NCBI GenBank assembly: GCA_963773625.1
Contig: CAVZCJ010000009.1
Span: 186,001-250,000, forward strand
Origin: DATARH01 sp963773625
GTDB taxonomy: Bacteria > Pseudomonadota > Alphaproteobacteria > ATCC43930 > CGMCC-115725
Direction of reading: 5' to 3'
DNA: 64,000 nucleotides
Of the stretch, positions 31,910-46,837 are shown in pieces. The notes below the pieces were generated by a model. The model saw only the letters and a program-made list of their open reading frames with translations, made no database searches and was not told the DNA's origin. Numbering within the stretch: the first letter of the stretch is position 1; every line of letters begins with the position of its first letter. Both the position numbers and the translations under genes were made by a program.

Positions 31910-34333
31910 TTAACCCCCCACATCGTCTCGGCTCGGGCTCGACCCGGCCGGTGACCAGCGCCAATCGCGGATCTCGGGCATGTCCTCGCCGTGCCGGCGG
32001 ATATACGCTTTGTGCTTGATCAGCTTGTCGCGGATCGCCTGTTTGAGGTAGGCGGCGGTGTCGCCGAGATGCGGCAGCCGGTCGATCGTGTCGGCGGTCA
32101 GATGGAAGCGGTCGAGGTCGTTGCGCACCACCATGTCAAAGGGCGTCGTCGTCGTGCCCTCCTCCTTGTAGCCGCGGACATGGATGTTGTGGTGGTTGGT
32201 ACGGCGATAGGTCAGGCGATGGATTAGCCACGGGTAGCCGTGGTGCGCGAAGATAACTGGCTTGTTGGTCGTGAACAGATCATCGAAATCGCGGTTGATC
32301 AGGCCATGCGGATGTTCCTCGCGGGGCTGCAGGGTCATCAGGTCGACAACGTTGACAACCCGGATCTTCAGTTCAGGGAGAAGCCGCCGAAGCAGGTCGA
32401 CTGCCGCCAGGGTCTCCAATGTCGGCACGTCACCGGCGCAGGCCATCACCACGTCGGGCTCGCTACCCTCATCATTGCTCGCCCATTCCCAGATGCCGAT
32501 GCCGGCGGTGCAGTGATTGACCGCCTCGTCCATCGTGAGCCATTGCGGCGCCGGCTGTTTGCCGGCGACGATCACGTTGATGCGGTTCCAGCTCTTCAGA
32601 CAGTGGTCGGTGACGTAGAGCAGGCAGTTAGCGTCGGGCGGCAGATAGACCCGCACGATGTCCGACTTCTTGTTGCAGACATAATCGATGAACCCGGGAT
32701 CCTGGTGACTGAAGCCGTTGTGGTCCTGGCGCCAGACATGCGAGGTCAGCAGATAATTCAGCGACGGGATCGGTCTTCGCCAAGAAATATCACCAGTTAC
32801 CTTCAGCCACTTCGCATGCTGGTTGAACATCGAGTCGATGATGTGGATGAACGCCTCGTAGCAGTTGAAGAGGCCGTGCCGCCCTGTTAGCAGGTAGCCC
32901 TCGAGCCAGCCTTGGCAGGTATGCTCGGACAGGATCTCCATGACGCGCCCATCGGGGGCCAAGTGGTCGTCGTAGGGCAGCCGCTCGGCGTCCCAGGCTC
33001 GATCTGTCGCCTCGAAGACATGCGACAGGCGGTTTGACGCGGTCTCGTCCGGCCCAAAGATGCGGAAATTTCGCCGCTCGGAGCTGTTGCGCAGCGCATC
33101 GCGCAGGTACTGGGCCATGACCGCCGTCGCTTCGGCGTCGGCCTCGCCCGGCTTGTCGACGCGGACGGCGTAATCGGCGATATCGGGCAGGTCGAGCTCG
33201 CGCATGAAAAGGCCGCCATTGGCATGCGGGTTGGCGCTCATGCGCCGTTCGCCCTTCGGTGCCAGCGCGGCGATCTCCGGCCGCAGCGTGCCGCGGTCAT
33301 CAAACAATTCCTCCGGCCGGTAGCTCCTCATCCACTCTTCGAGCAGCTTTATGTGGTCGGGCCGGGTCTTCATCTCGGCAATCGGCACCTGGTGCGAGCG
33401 CCAGAAGCCTTCGGTCTTGAGTCCATCCACCTCCTTAGGGCCGGTCCAGCCTTTCGGCGTCTTCAGGATGATGACAGGCCACGTCGGCCGAGCCTTCCCG
33501 CGGTTCCATCGCGCGTCTCTCTGGATGGCAATGATCTCGCCTATGACTATGTCGAGGGTAGTGGCCATCAGTTCGTGCAGGGCTGTGGGATCTTCGCCCT
33601 CGACGATGTAGGGCGTGTAGCCATAGCCGACGAACAAACTGTGGAGTTCTTCGGAGGGGATCCGCGCCAGGACCGACGGGTTGGCAATCTTGTAGCCGTT
33701 GAGATGCAGGATCGGCAGCACGGCGCCGTCGGTGACTGGGTTGAGGAACTTATTGGAATGCCAGGACGTCGCCATCGGCCCGGTTTCGGCCTCGCCGTCG
33801 CCGACGACGCAGGCGACGATCAGGTTCGGATTGTCGAACGCGGCGCCATAGGCGTGGGACAGCGCGTAGCCGAGCTCGCCGCCCTCATGGATCGAGCCCG
33901 GCGTCTCGGGCGCCACATGACTTGGGATGCCGCCGGGAAAGCTGAACTGCTTGAACAGCCTCTGGATGCCCCGCGCATCCTGCGAAATGTGGGGATAGGT
34001 TTCGCTATAGGTGCCTTCGAGCCAGGTATTGGCGACGAGCCCGGGGCCGCCATGCCCCGGCCCGGCCACGTAAATCATGTCGAGGTCGTGCTTTTTGATG
34101 ACCCGGTTCAGATGCACGTAAATGAAGTTGAGCCCCGGGGTCGTTCCCCAATGGCCGAGCAGCCGCGGCTTGATGTGTTTGAGTTCGAGCCGCTCCCCGA
34201 GGAGCGGATTGTCGAGCAGGTAGATCTGGCCGATCGACAGGTAATTGGCGGCGCGCCACCAGGCGTCGATCAAGTGGAGCTCTTCCTGCGAGCGCGCTTC
34301 GGCAGTGCTTTGAAACTCGTTGGCGCTGGTCAT
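31910..34333 (-). CDS. xfp: Xylulose-5-phosphate/fructose-6-phosphate phosphoketolase, 807 aa
   Basis: Splits xylulose 5-phosphate (or fructose 6-phosphate) with phosphate into acetyl phosphate and a shorter sugar phosphate, using thiamine diphosphate. The start WWRAANYLSIGQIYLLDNPLL, the TPP motif GDGEAETGPMATSWHSNKFLN, GYGYTPYIVEG, and LTSHVWRQDHNGFSHQDPG are diagnostic; length fits (about 800). AGAGGAA lies five bases before the ATG. It follows a CBS protein by 64 bases and precedes the acyl-CoA synthetase/GNAT. Acetyl phosphate would normally go to acetate kinase, but ackA is truncated here. Confidence 0.97.
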   Translation of the reverse strand: MTSANEFQSTAEARSQEELHLIDAWWRAANYLSIGQIYLLDNPLLGERLELKHIKPRLLGHWGTTPGLNFIYVHLNRVIKKHDLDMIYVAGPGHGGPGLVANTWLEGTYSETYPHISQDARGIQRLFKQFSFPGGIPSHVAPETPGSIHEGGELGYALSHAYGAAFDNPNLIVACVVGDGEAETGPMATSWHSNKFLNPVTDGAVLPILHLNGYKIANPSVLARIPSEELHSLFVGYGYTPYIVEGEDPTALHELMATTLDIVIGEIIAIQRDARWNRGKARPTWPVIILKTPKGWTGPKEVDGLKTEGFWRSHQVPIAEMKTRPDHIKLLEEWMRSYRPEELFDDRGTLRPEIAALAPKGERRMSANPHANGGLFMRELDLPDIADYAVRVDKPGEADAEATAVMAQYLRDALRNSSERRNFRIFGPDETASNRLSHVFEATDRAWDAERLPYDDHLAPDGRVMEILSEHTCQGWLEGYLLTGRHGLFNCYEAFIHIIDSMFNQHAKWLKVTGDISWRRPIPSLNYLLTSHVWRQDHNGFSHQDPGFIDYVCNKKSDIVRVYLPPDANCLLYVTDHCLKSWNRINVIVAGKQPAPQWLTMDEAVNHCTAGIGIWEWASNDEGSEPDVVMACAGDVPTLETLAAVDLLRRLLPELKIRVVNVVDLMTLQPREEHPHGLINRDFDDLFTTNKPVIFAHHGYPWLIHRLTYRRTNHHNIHVRGYKEEGTTTTPFDMVVRNDLDRFHLTADTIDRLPHLGDTAAYLKQAIRDKLIKHKAYIRRHGEDMPEIRDWRWSPAGSSPSRDDVGG

Positions 34334-34397
34334 CGAAATTCCTCTACAAGAGACGAGAGAGGCTGCGGGACTGCTGTCGCTCGCAACAGGATCCGAT

Positions 34398-35408
34398 CTA
34401 TTGCGCCCAGATCAGGAACAGCCCGATGTCACCCGGCTTTCCGTCAGGAAAATCGAGCATTCGGGCGGCAAGAGCGAAACCATGCGGCTCCAGGGTGCGC
34501 TCCCACCGCAGATAGATTTCCGCCGCCTCACCGTGCAAGGTCGCCGGCCAGCCCGGTTCGGCCACATTGATAGCCCGGCCGGCGTCGCTGCAGAGCAGGC
34601 TGGGGAACCGCAGCAACATGAATTCCTTTTCACCGTGTTCCGCTGCCTGCCGCGCCTGGTGTAGGAGGAAGCGCCAGTTTGCATCGGAAATATGACCGTC
34701 GATCAGCTCTGTTACCCGCTGTCGGCGCCGTTCCACCACAGCGCGGTCCAGTTCCTGTCGATGCTCCCTGTCCGCGCGTTTATGATCCGCCACCAGGTCG
34801 CGAAAATCCCGCGCGGTTAGCCGGGCATCATCTGGTTCAGGGAGCGGCTCAACAGGTCTGGGCCGGTCAGCTGGATGCTCTCGATGCAGAAAACGTCGAT
34901 CCAGCCCGGCGAGCGCCTCGGCCAGTAAACCGCCTCCGCTGCTGGGGGGCGGCCTTGTCTCCCCCGCGGCGAGAGCCCGGACGAGATCGGCCCGGCTCAC
35001 GATGCCGACGATCCGGCCGTCACGGAGCACCGGTACGCGCTTTATGCGGTGGGCGGTCAATAGTCGCGCGATCTCGCTGGTCTCCATGTCCTCGCCGACC
35101 GTGACCACCGGTCCCTTCATGACGTCGCGCGCCCTGCGCTCCGGGGTGCGCAGGCTTGCGAGAAAGTCGGCATTGAGTGCCTCCCCCTCGGCGAGGAGCG
35201 TCAGCCACCAGTCGCGGCGGTCCTCGCGGTTCGCCTCGTCACGGCCGATCAGGTCGCCCTCGCTGAGCATGCCGATCGGCGCGCCGGCGTCATCCACGAC
35301 GGGTACGGCACTGATCGCGTGATCGCGGAGGATCTTCGCGACCTCCCGCGTTGACATGTCGGGACCGACCGACACCACAGCCGATGTCATCACGTCGCGT
35401 GCTTTCAT
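34398..35408 (-). CDS. Two-CBS protein with a C-terminal helical extension, 336 aa
   Basis: CBS1 at about 7-60 (VPVVDDAGAPIGMLSEGDLI), a WWLTLL linker, CBS2 at about 95-150 (RVPVLRDGRIVGIVSRADLV). The rest (about 170-336) is charged and helical (DFRDLVADHKRADREHRQELD) then a compact domain (ISDANWRFLLHQARQAAEHGEKEFMLLRFP ... LHGEAAEIYLRWERTLEP) that I do not recognise. The start at 35408 is preferred; ATG overlaps the acetate kinase fragment stop in an ATGA. It probably senses adenylates in control of the phosphoketolase branch, by context. Confidence 0.88.
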   Translation of the reverse strand: MKARDVMTSAVVSVGPDMSTREVAKILRDHAISAVPVVDDAGAPIGMLSEGDLIGRDEANREDRRDWWLTLLAEGEALNADFLASLRTPERRARDVMKGPVVTVGEDMETSEIARLLTAHRIKRVPVLRDGRIVGIVSRADLVRALAAGETRPPPSSGGGLLAEALAGLDRRFLHREHPADRPRPVEPLPEPDDARLTARDFRDLVADHKRADREHRQELDRAVVERRRQRVTELIDGHISDANWRFLLHQARQAAEHGEKEFMLLRFPSLLCSDAGRAINVAEPGWPATLHGEAAEIYLRWERTLEPHGFALAARMLDFPDGKPGDIGLFLIWAQ

Positions 35409-35662
35409 TCGGGGTTTCTTTCGCGGCGTGGAGTTCCTCGGCCATCGAGCAGCCGCCGCGTATGCCGAGCGATCATCAGGTTTTCGCCGGCCGGCACCAC
35501 CCAAGCCGATACGGTTGAACTGGGCAATGAAATGCGCGGGCCGCCCGTCGCCTCGATCCGGCCGTGGGCATCAGCGGAAAGCGACTGATCGGCGGCGGTT
35601 TCGAACAGGGAGAATTTGATGCTCGATGAGCCGATGTTGATGACGAGGATCGACTCGCGCAT
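35405..35662 (-). pseudogene. ackA: Acetate kinase, 5' fragment only
   Basis: MRESILVINIGSSSIKFSLFE is the unmistakable acetate/propionate kinase N-terminus (phosphate-binding GSSSIKF). After about 40-60 residues the similarity fades and the frame ends at residue 85 where the family has about 400. The stop overlaps the CBS start as ATGA. So the kinase body has been deleted and the stub fused in translation with the CBS gene. A perfect FixK-type box lies about 200 bases upstream. Confidence 0.82.
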
Positions 35663-35860
35663 TTGACCTCAACTCGGGCAGCTCGGCCGTCCAGCCAGAT
35701 CAGGCAATGACCGCCGCCGAGCGGCGGGCCCTGCAATGGCATGCGGCCGCCCCAGTTCGGGATCGCGGTCACGATATTCTGCTCACGGGCCGGCGTTCGG
35801 AAAACCGGCTCCGATGCCGGTCGACGCACACTTCATTAGCAGCTGCGTTGGGCGCCGCCA

Positions 35861-35874
35861 TTGATCCGGATCAA
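35861..35874 (-). promoter_or_regulatory. FixK/FNR-type box upstream of ackA'-CBS-xfp-acs unit
   Basis: TTGATccggATCAA is a perfect dyad. It lies about 199 bases upstream of the ackA fragment start on the minus strand and within 81 bases of the foreign block (which starts at 35955). No other gene is nearby, so it probably drives the phosphoketolase unit. The 35663-35954 stretch otherwise holds no gene I can support. Confidence 0.7.
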
Positions 35875-35954
35875 TGCGCGCTCGGCTCTGTTACGCGGTA
35901 GTTTGATCTTTTGGCGCTGCCGAACCTATCAGGGCAGCATTTCCCCGATCTCGC

Positions 35955-36293
35955 TCACGGCGCGAACGCGCGCACGGCTTCCTCCTTCGTGCCGAAGATG
36001 TCGAAGATCCGGTGCATGCGCACCAGCTCGAACACCGCGCGCACCTGCTTCGACATGCCGCACAGCTTCAGGTCGCCGCCCTTGGCGTTCAGCTTGCGCA
36101 GGCAGGAGATGAAGGCGCCCAGTCCGGAGCTGTCGACGAAGCGCAGCCGGCTCAGGTCGAGCACGAGCTTCGTCGTGGCCTCCAGCAACGGGGCGACGTC
36201 GCGCTTGAACTCCGCCGCGTTGCTCGCGTCGAGCTCCTCCATCGGCACCACCGCGACGGCCACGTCGCCCATCTTGTCGAATGCGATTGCCAT
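35955..36293 (-). CDS. STAS-domain anti-sigma factor antagonist, 112 aa
   Basis: A whole STAS domain: AVAVVPMEELDASNAAEFKRDVAPLL, with the phosphorylatable Ser in LRFVDSSGLGAFISCLRKLNAKGGDLKL, followed by VRAVFELVRMHRIFDIFGT. This is the SpoIIAA/RsbV type. AAGGA precedes the ATG at 36293. It sits 16 bases downstream of the PP2C/HATPase sensor, which provides both a phosphatase and a kinase-like domain, so a partner-switch module is complete except for a sigma factor. It is the only intact gene in the frameshift-rich block. Confidence 0.92.
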   Translation of the reverse strand: MAIAFDKMGDVAVAVVPMEELDASNAAEFKRDVAPLLEATTKLVLDLSRLRFVDSSGLGAFISCLRKLNAKGGDLKLCGMSKQVRAVFELVRMHRIFDIFGTKEEAVRAFAP

Positions 36294-36309
36294 CGTGTCG
36301 TCCTTCACC

Positions 36310-39300
36310 TCAGGATTTACGCAGCTTGACGAGGGCGATGCAGTTTCCCCCGCGCTCGTCGCGAGAGTAGCGAACGTCGTCGACGCTCTTCGTGATGAGA
36401 TAGACGCCGAAGCCGGACTCCCGCGAGCCATCGAAGGAGGGCGGGGGCACCGCCGAGGGATCGAACGAATCTCCCAGATGATGCAGCCGGACCGCGACAT
36501 GGTCCGGAAACGCTTCGGCTTCGAGCTGAATCCGCTGATCGGTGCGCCCGTGGTAGGCGTGCTTCATGATGTTGCTGGCCGCCTCGTTCACCGCCAGCTC
36601 GAGCTCGGCCACGTGGTCCTCGTCGAGCGGCGACCCGGGAAGCGTGCGGCAGAAAGTGCGCACGAATTCGCGGGCCCGGCTCAGATCCCTGAGGTCGCTG
36701 CGGATCTCCAGCTCGGCGCGCGCCAGCGGACGCCGTCGTTCGCCGACTTCGACGGCCACACAGGTCAGGTCGTCGGTCAGCCGGTCGGATCCGGCGAACG
36801 CCACGACGGCCGTGCGGATGGCGTCCACCAGCGCGTCGGGCGCGAGATCGCCGTTCATCCGGACGCAGGCCATCAGACGGTCGGCGCCGAACAGCTCTCC
36901 CGCGGGGTTGGACGCTTCCGTGATCCCGTCCGAGTAGAAGAGGAACACGTCGCCGGGCTCGAACGGGACGGCGATCTGATCGAAGATCTCGCCCTCGCGG
37001 ATCCCGAGCGGCAGATTGTCGCCGTGCACGATCTCGCAGAGACCGGTCCCGCCGCGCACGTGGATGACACCCGTGTGCCCGCAATCGACGAGGTCGAGGC
37101 GGCGGCGGGTCAGGTCCACGCGGGCGTAACACAGGGTCACGAAGCTCTCGAGCTCGATCAGCTGCCGCCCCATGTCGGCGTGGGCCAGCGTCACGATTTC
37201 CTTGGGCTCCGGAAGTGCGCCGGCCGGGGACAGCGCCATCAGGTGGCACAGGGCCTCGAGTGAAATGGCTCTTGGTCGCCGCGGCCAGCAGCGCGGCCGG
37301 AATGCCCTTGCCCATCACGTCCGCGACGATGACGTCGAGGCTCTGGTTCTCGTGCGTGAAGAAATCGTAGAAGTCGCCGTCGATCCGCTGCGAGGGGATG
37401 GTGAGCGCGGCCACGCGCAGTCCGGGGACGTCCGGGGGCGGCTCGTCGAGCAGCAGCATCTGCTGGATCTTGAAGCCGATCGCGACCTCGTGCTCACGGG
37501 CCATCTCTTCCGCCTCGGCCCTCTTGCGCTCGGCCTGCGTGCGCAGGGACACGACGCCGTAGCCCAGGTCGCCGGCCAGCTCGGTCAGCAGCCTCACTTC
37601 CTCGTCCCCGAACGCCTCGGGCTCCGACGGAGTAGATGGTCAGCGCGCCGAAGGGCTTGTCCGTCGGCCACGAGGGGAATCGCGATGCTCGAGGCGTACC
37701 CGCGCTTGAGCGCCTCGGCGCGCCACGGCGCGAGCCTGGGATCGGTGGCGATGTTCTTCGCGATCTGGATCTGGCCCGTCCGGATGCAGGTCCCGGTCGG
37801 CCCGCGGCCGCGCTCGGTGTCGGCCCAGGTGATGTTCGCCGCCTTCAGGTAGCCTTCCTCGAACCCCGCCTGCGCGACGGCCGCACGGTCTTCGCGTCGT
37901 CCTGCTCCGCATGGCCGACCCAGCAGAAGCGATAGCCCGGCTTCCTCGACGATGATCTGGCAGATCTGGCCGACCAGCGCGGACTCGTCGGTGGCGCGGA
38001 TCAGGGCCTCGTTGCAGGTGCTGAGCGCGCGGTGCGCGCGATTGACGCGGCGCAGCTGGTCCTCCGCCCGCTTGCGCTCGGTCATGTCGTAGACCATCGA
38101 GCGGCTCATCAGGTAGTTTCCGCTGGCGTCGGTGATCGGCCGTCGCGCTGACGAGCACGGGCAGGATCGTGCCGTCCTTGCGGACCAGATCGAGCTCGAT
38201 GTCGCGAACGCTGCCCTCCGCCTTCAGTCGCGGGAACTCGGCCTCGAAGGTGCTGAGGCTCGCTCGGCGCGAGGAGATCCGAGAACTTCACGCTTCCCGA
38301 TCACGTCCTCTCGCGCATATCCCAGCCATTCGAGCTCGGTGTCGTTGATCCGGACGAATACGCCGTCCTCGTCGAGCGAGTGATAGCCGCAGGGCGCGTG
38401 GTTGTAGAGATCGCGGATCTCGTCCGCCGATCTCTGCAGCGCCTCCTCGGCCTGCTTGTGCTCGGTGACGTCATGGACGGTGCCGCGCACGAGCACGACC
38501 TGGCCATCGGCATCGCGCTCCGCTTCACCGCGGCTCGTGACCGAACGCCGGGTCCCGTCGGCCGTCACCAGCTCCAGATCCAGCTCGAACGGCGTCCCCG
38601 TCTGCAGCGGCCTGTTCCACCGCCGCGTTCAGCCGGGCAAAGCTCTCCGCCGTGTAGAAACGGGACGTGCTCGTGGAAGCCCGGGGGCGGCAGCTTCGGA
38701 TCGCGGCCGGCGATGCGGTACAGCTCTTCCGACCAGGTGACGTTGTCGGTCGCTGGGTCCCACCACCAGCTGCCCACCCGGGCGAGGCGCTGCGCCTCTC
38801 TCAGCTCCTCCTCGCTCCGGTGCAGAGCCCGTTCCGCCTTCGCGACGTTCGACGTCGCTGCGATCGATGAGGAACCGCTCCAGACCGTGAGGCCGCCAGC
38901 AGGGTGATCATCGCCACGATCATCACGGTGATCCCGGTCCACTCGGAGAAGAGGCCGGCGGAAAAGGCCTTCCACGACACGGCGCCGATCAGGAGCGGAA
39001 CGACGATGGCCGCGGGCAGCAACCGCCGGGTGAGCGTGCCGCCGACACTGGAGCTGACAAACAGCGCCCCGAGGCCCCGGTCGGTGCGCGCACAGACCAC
39101 GGCGAAGGAAAGCAGACACAGCGATGACCGCCGTCTGCAGCGCGATGTGGGTGTAGGAGGTGGCGGACCCGAGAACGAAATCCAGCAGCCCGACGATCGA
39201 GGCGATTCCCGCCACACGCCGCAAGGAACTGGGCGGGCGAATAGCGGCGCGATCGCCACGCGATCGTCCAGTCCAGCCCGAGCAGCGCGAGCCCCAGCAG

Positions 39301-40450
39301 GAGGAAATCCAGCGCGGTGATCGGCGCCATCAGGCCCGGACGAAGGCTGCCGAACGCCTCCGCGGCGGTTTCCTGGAACAGCAACTGATCGATGCCCAGG
39401 TCCCAGCCGACGACGTGCTCGGACAGGCTCAGCAGGCCCACCACCGCGACGACCGCCGCCAGCAGCTGACCGGCGAGCTTCCGGGCTCTGGAGACGGGGC
39501 GATCGTCCACTTTCCGCAGCAGCCACAGCGAGAGACCGAACAACACCAGAGCAGACGGCGGCGTTCGGCTTGATGACCACCTGCCCCGGGATGACGCTCT
39601 TCAGGACGGCGAATGCGAAACATCCAGCCGGCGAGCCCCAGCAATCCGACCGCGATGGACACGAGGCTGGCGAACGAGACGAAGCGATCCAGGCCTCTGA
39701 CCACATCGGGGTCCGACAGCGCGCGCGCGGGCTGTCCGGCGGACGTGCGGATGGGGCGGGCGGCCGCGACCACCCCGATGGCGTCTCCGCGGTCGTCCCG
39801 ATGAACCGACGCGTTGTAGAGCACCGACGTGCCGTGTCCGTCGCGGTGGCGAAGCTCCAGGGCGCGGTCGCGCACGAAGCCCTCGCGCAGCGCCTGCTGG
39901 TAGCCCGCCCGCGCCCGCTCCGGCTCGGTGAAACAGTCGGAGAAGTCCGTGCCGATGAGCTCGGCTCGCGAGCGGCCGGTCAGCGTCTCGATGGCGGAAT
40001 TGACGTCGTTGATCCTGCCGTCGGACCCGATCGTGACGAGCGCATCGAGGCTCGCCTCGATCAGGCTTCGATTGTGGGCGCTCGACCGCCCGTCGCGGCC
40101 TCGGCCTCGGCCGCGCGCCGCTTGGCCAGCTCGGACAGCTGGCCGGCCGTGACGGCGGTGACGAGAAAGGCGGCGAGCGCGACCCAGTTCTGCGGGTCCG
40201 CGATGGTCAGCGTGTAGACGGGCGGCAGGAAGAAGAAGTTGAAGCACAGCACGCCGAGCACCGACGCCACCAACGCGGGCCAGCTGCCCCAGGCGGTCGC
40301 CACGAAGAGCACGACCAGCAGGTACGCCAGCGCGACGGTCGTGTCGTTCAGCGTGGCGTGAAACGGCGCGAAGATGGCGGTCACGACGGCGACGCCGAGG
40401 ACCGCCGCCCAGTAGCCGGCGCCTCTTCGTTGCAAGATGTCGATTAGCAT
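36310..40450 (-). pseudogene. Giant membrane sensor: DUF4118 - PAS repeats - GAF - SpoIIE phosphatase - HATPase, multiply frameshifted
   Basis: Reading leftward from ATG 40450, pieces in changing frames join into one long protein (about 1,380 codons). Order: a KdpD-like DUF4118 four-helix region (ATLNDTTVALAYLLVVLFVAT), PAS (SLIEASLDALVTIGSDGRIN), a second membrane region (PGLMAPITALDFLLLGLALL), three PAS-like segments (HAPCGYHSLDEDGVFVRIND), GAF (ANITWADTERGRGPTGTCIR), SpoIIE/PP2C (RIDGDFYDFF; DVIVADVMGKGIPAALLAA; PGDVFLFYSDGITEA) and an HATPase (LELAVNEAASNIMKHAY). About ten frame changes are needed. RsbU/RsbW-like function with the downstream STAS protein is likely if the gene were whole. 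Confidence 0.75.
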
Positions 40451-40477
40451 GCCGCCGCGCGGGCTTCCGCACGTCGC

Positions 40478-43000
<2,523 letters not shown>

Positions 43001-43109
43001 GTCTTTTTCCTATCTGGATCGGGAACAACGCGGCGCAGCTTCGCCCGCGGAGATTCACCGACCCAGGCGAGTATACTCGCGTCGAGTTGCCGCCGGAGAG
43101 AGGATTCCA

Positions 43110-45287
<2,178 letters not shown>

Positions 45288-45519
45288 TTAACTGCGTGGC
45301 AGCCATTTCCGGTCCGCTCCACCGAAATTGTGTCCGTAGCCCTGAACGAACGCATCTGGCGTTGATCTGGATCCACATCATATCGCGCCCATGATATACT
45401 AGCAGAACTCGGGCAGGTGCCTGCACCGGGTCAATCGCCAATGCCGCGCCCCAAAACGAACGCGGCACGTAGCGCATCAACACATACCGGGATGTCCGAC
45501 GCCGGCCGCGGCGGTGACG

Positions 45520-45702
45520 TCAGACCCTGTCCGACGTGATCTTATTTGGGTCGCGGCGGCCTTCCAATTCAGTGATTTCCGCGCGAGTGCGGGCAATTTC
45601 AGCGGCATCGTTGTTCAAGAACGCTCTCGCGAGGCGGCGTCGTAACGTCGTCAGGTCGTGATCGAGCTGTGCCAGTTCGGCGTCGTGTAACCGGGTTCCC
45701 AC
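45520..45702 (-). CDS. Small coiled-coil protein, 60 aa
   Basis: GTG 45702 has AGGAG six bases upstream, a good start. The protein is charged and helical with leucines in heptad spacing (LHDAELAQLDHDLTTLRRRLARAFLNND, then RTRAEITELEGRRD). No known family. A degenerate FNR-like palindrome (TTGATctggATCCA at 45362-45375) lies downstream of it, not upstream, so it is not offered as its regulator. Confidence 0.6.
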   Translation of the reverse strand: MGTRLHDAELAQLDHDLTTLRRRLARAFLNNDAAEIARTRAEITELEGRRDPNKITSDRV

Positions 45703-45821
45703 GGCAAACTCCTAATCTAATCGACCAATCATCGTGTGGGAGATCGTGAGACAAATGACAAGTACTACACGTCGGTTGTTCAAGGTCGAGTTTACATCCG
45801 GGTTCGGGCTGTCTTAGCAGG

Positions 45822-46067
45822 TCAGCGAGATCGGATATCGACGACGAGATCCTCGAACGGTGCACCGAGCCGATGCCGGCGGCCGACCTGGCGCAGCACC
45901 ATGAGTACGGTCGATTTCGCAACCGGCTTTCCCAACCGCAGCTGCGTCAGGACACTCGGATCCGTATGCAAGGCACGAGCGGCTTCAGCATCATCGGCAG
46001 AACTGTCGACGACGAGGGTCTGCAATTGCCGGCAGACGAACTACGCACGTTTCTTCTTCGCGCTCAT
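45822..46067 (-). pseudogene. Small HTH-like protein with an in-frame TAG, 81 codons
   Basis: ATG 46067 opens a frame MSAKKKRA that meets TAG at codon 9 (46041-46043) and then continues for 72 codons with protein-like composition (SADDAEAARALHTDPSVLTQLRLGKPVAKSTVLMVLRQVGRRH). The latter resembles a Cro/CI-like helix-turn-helix. Either the real start is a non-AUG codon after the TAG (TTG 46025) or the gene is inactivated. The N-terminal basic run KKKR is typical of short DNA-binding proteins. Confidence 0.45.
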
Positions 46068-46104
46068 AACGGACCCAATTGATTTTGTGGCTATCGTAGT
46101 GGTG

Positions 46105-46335
46105 CTAGGCGGCTTGGCGGGCAGCGGGGTCGGAGGGCGGCTCGTCCCTTGGCTCATCGACGATGCGTGCGGCGATGCCCCAGTCGCGTAGGCACTCGAC
46201 CGCGATCTCGGCCTCGTCGCGCGGAACCCTGCGCGCCCAGGCGCCGCTAGTGATATTCCGCTGAACCCTCAAACCCAGCGCCTCGGCGGCTTTTTGGGCG
46301 TTGGTCGGAAGAGCAATGTCGACGAGATCGGTCAT
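46105..46335 (-). CDS. Small conserved protein, 76 aa (paralogue of 63713-63946)
   Basis: Reads MTDLVDIALPTNAQKAAEALGLR then NITSGAWARRVPRDEAEIAVECLRDWGIAARIV. About 80 percent identical by eye to the protein at 63713-63946, including the same start and an upstream leader that matches for about 20 bases (GGATCTCCCCGT). No known domain. Duplication of both gene and leader shows a recent copy event. Confidence 0.75.
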   Translation of the reverse strand: MTDLVDIALPTNAQKAAEALGLRVQRNITSGAWARRVPRDEAEIAVECLRDWGIAARIVDEPRDEPPSDPAARQAA

Positions 46336-46385
46336 GGATCTCCCCGTCGTTGAGTGCCACAGGAAAGCCGGGTTCCACTCACGCA

Positions 46386-46837
46386 ATGTGCAATCGTGTC
46401 CCGCACGGGGAAATATCGAAATCCCTGCATAAAGAATCCATATGGATCGGAGATCGAACCCGTAAAATCGCAAGCAACCGATTAGAACGCTTTGACGGGT
46501 GCCGTTTGCAAAGACGGCTAATTGGGGAAAGGTAAATCCATATCGATTTTTTTATCTTCAAGGCGTCACTTCCTACAAATGCTGCGCCGTTGCGAAGGTT
46601 TGCCAAGATTTCCCCGATGACGACTGCCATCATTCGTCCATTCGAGCCTGACAAGGGCTGGTCCGTGTCGTTGTTACCGGAGCGCTCGCGGAAACCCCGT
46701 TGCGCGTGTGCGGCAGCGACAAATCGCGCGTGCCGCGCCTGCTGCGGGGCCAGCACATTCGTTTCCACCTCATGCACGACCAGAATGGCCAGGGACGCGC
46801 AATCGAAGTCGCGCCGTTCTGAGAGCCGAGCGCGCCG
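46386..46837 (+). other. Gene-poor stretch with a possible short protein remnant
   Basis: A plus-strand frame ending at TGA 46820-46822 reads GQHIRFHLMHDQNGQGRAIEVAPF, which recalls the last strands of a small beta-barrel nucleic acid-binding domain. It has no clear start and is probably a remnant. A long minus-strand frame over the same bases has shadow-like composition. Confidence 0.3.

Noticed and set aside
45362..45375. TTGATctggATCCA as an FNR site
   Set aside because: One half is broken and no gene lies suitably downstream on either strand.
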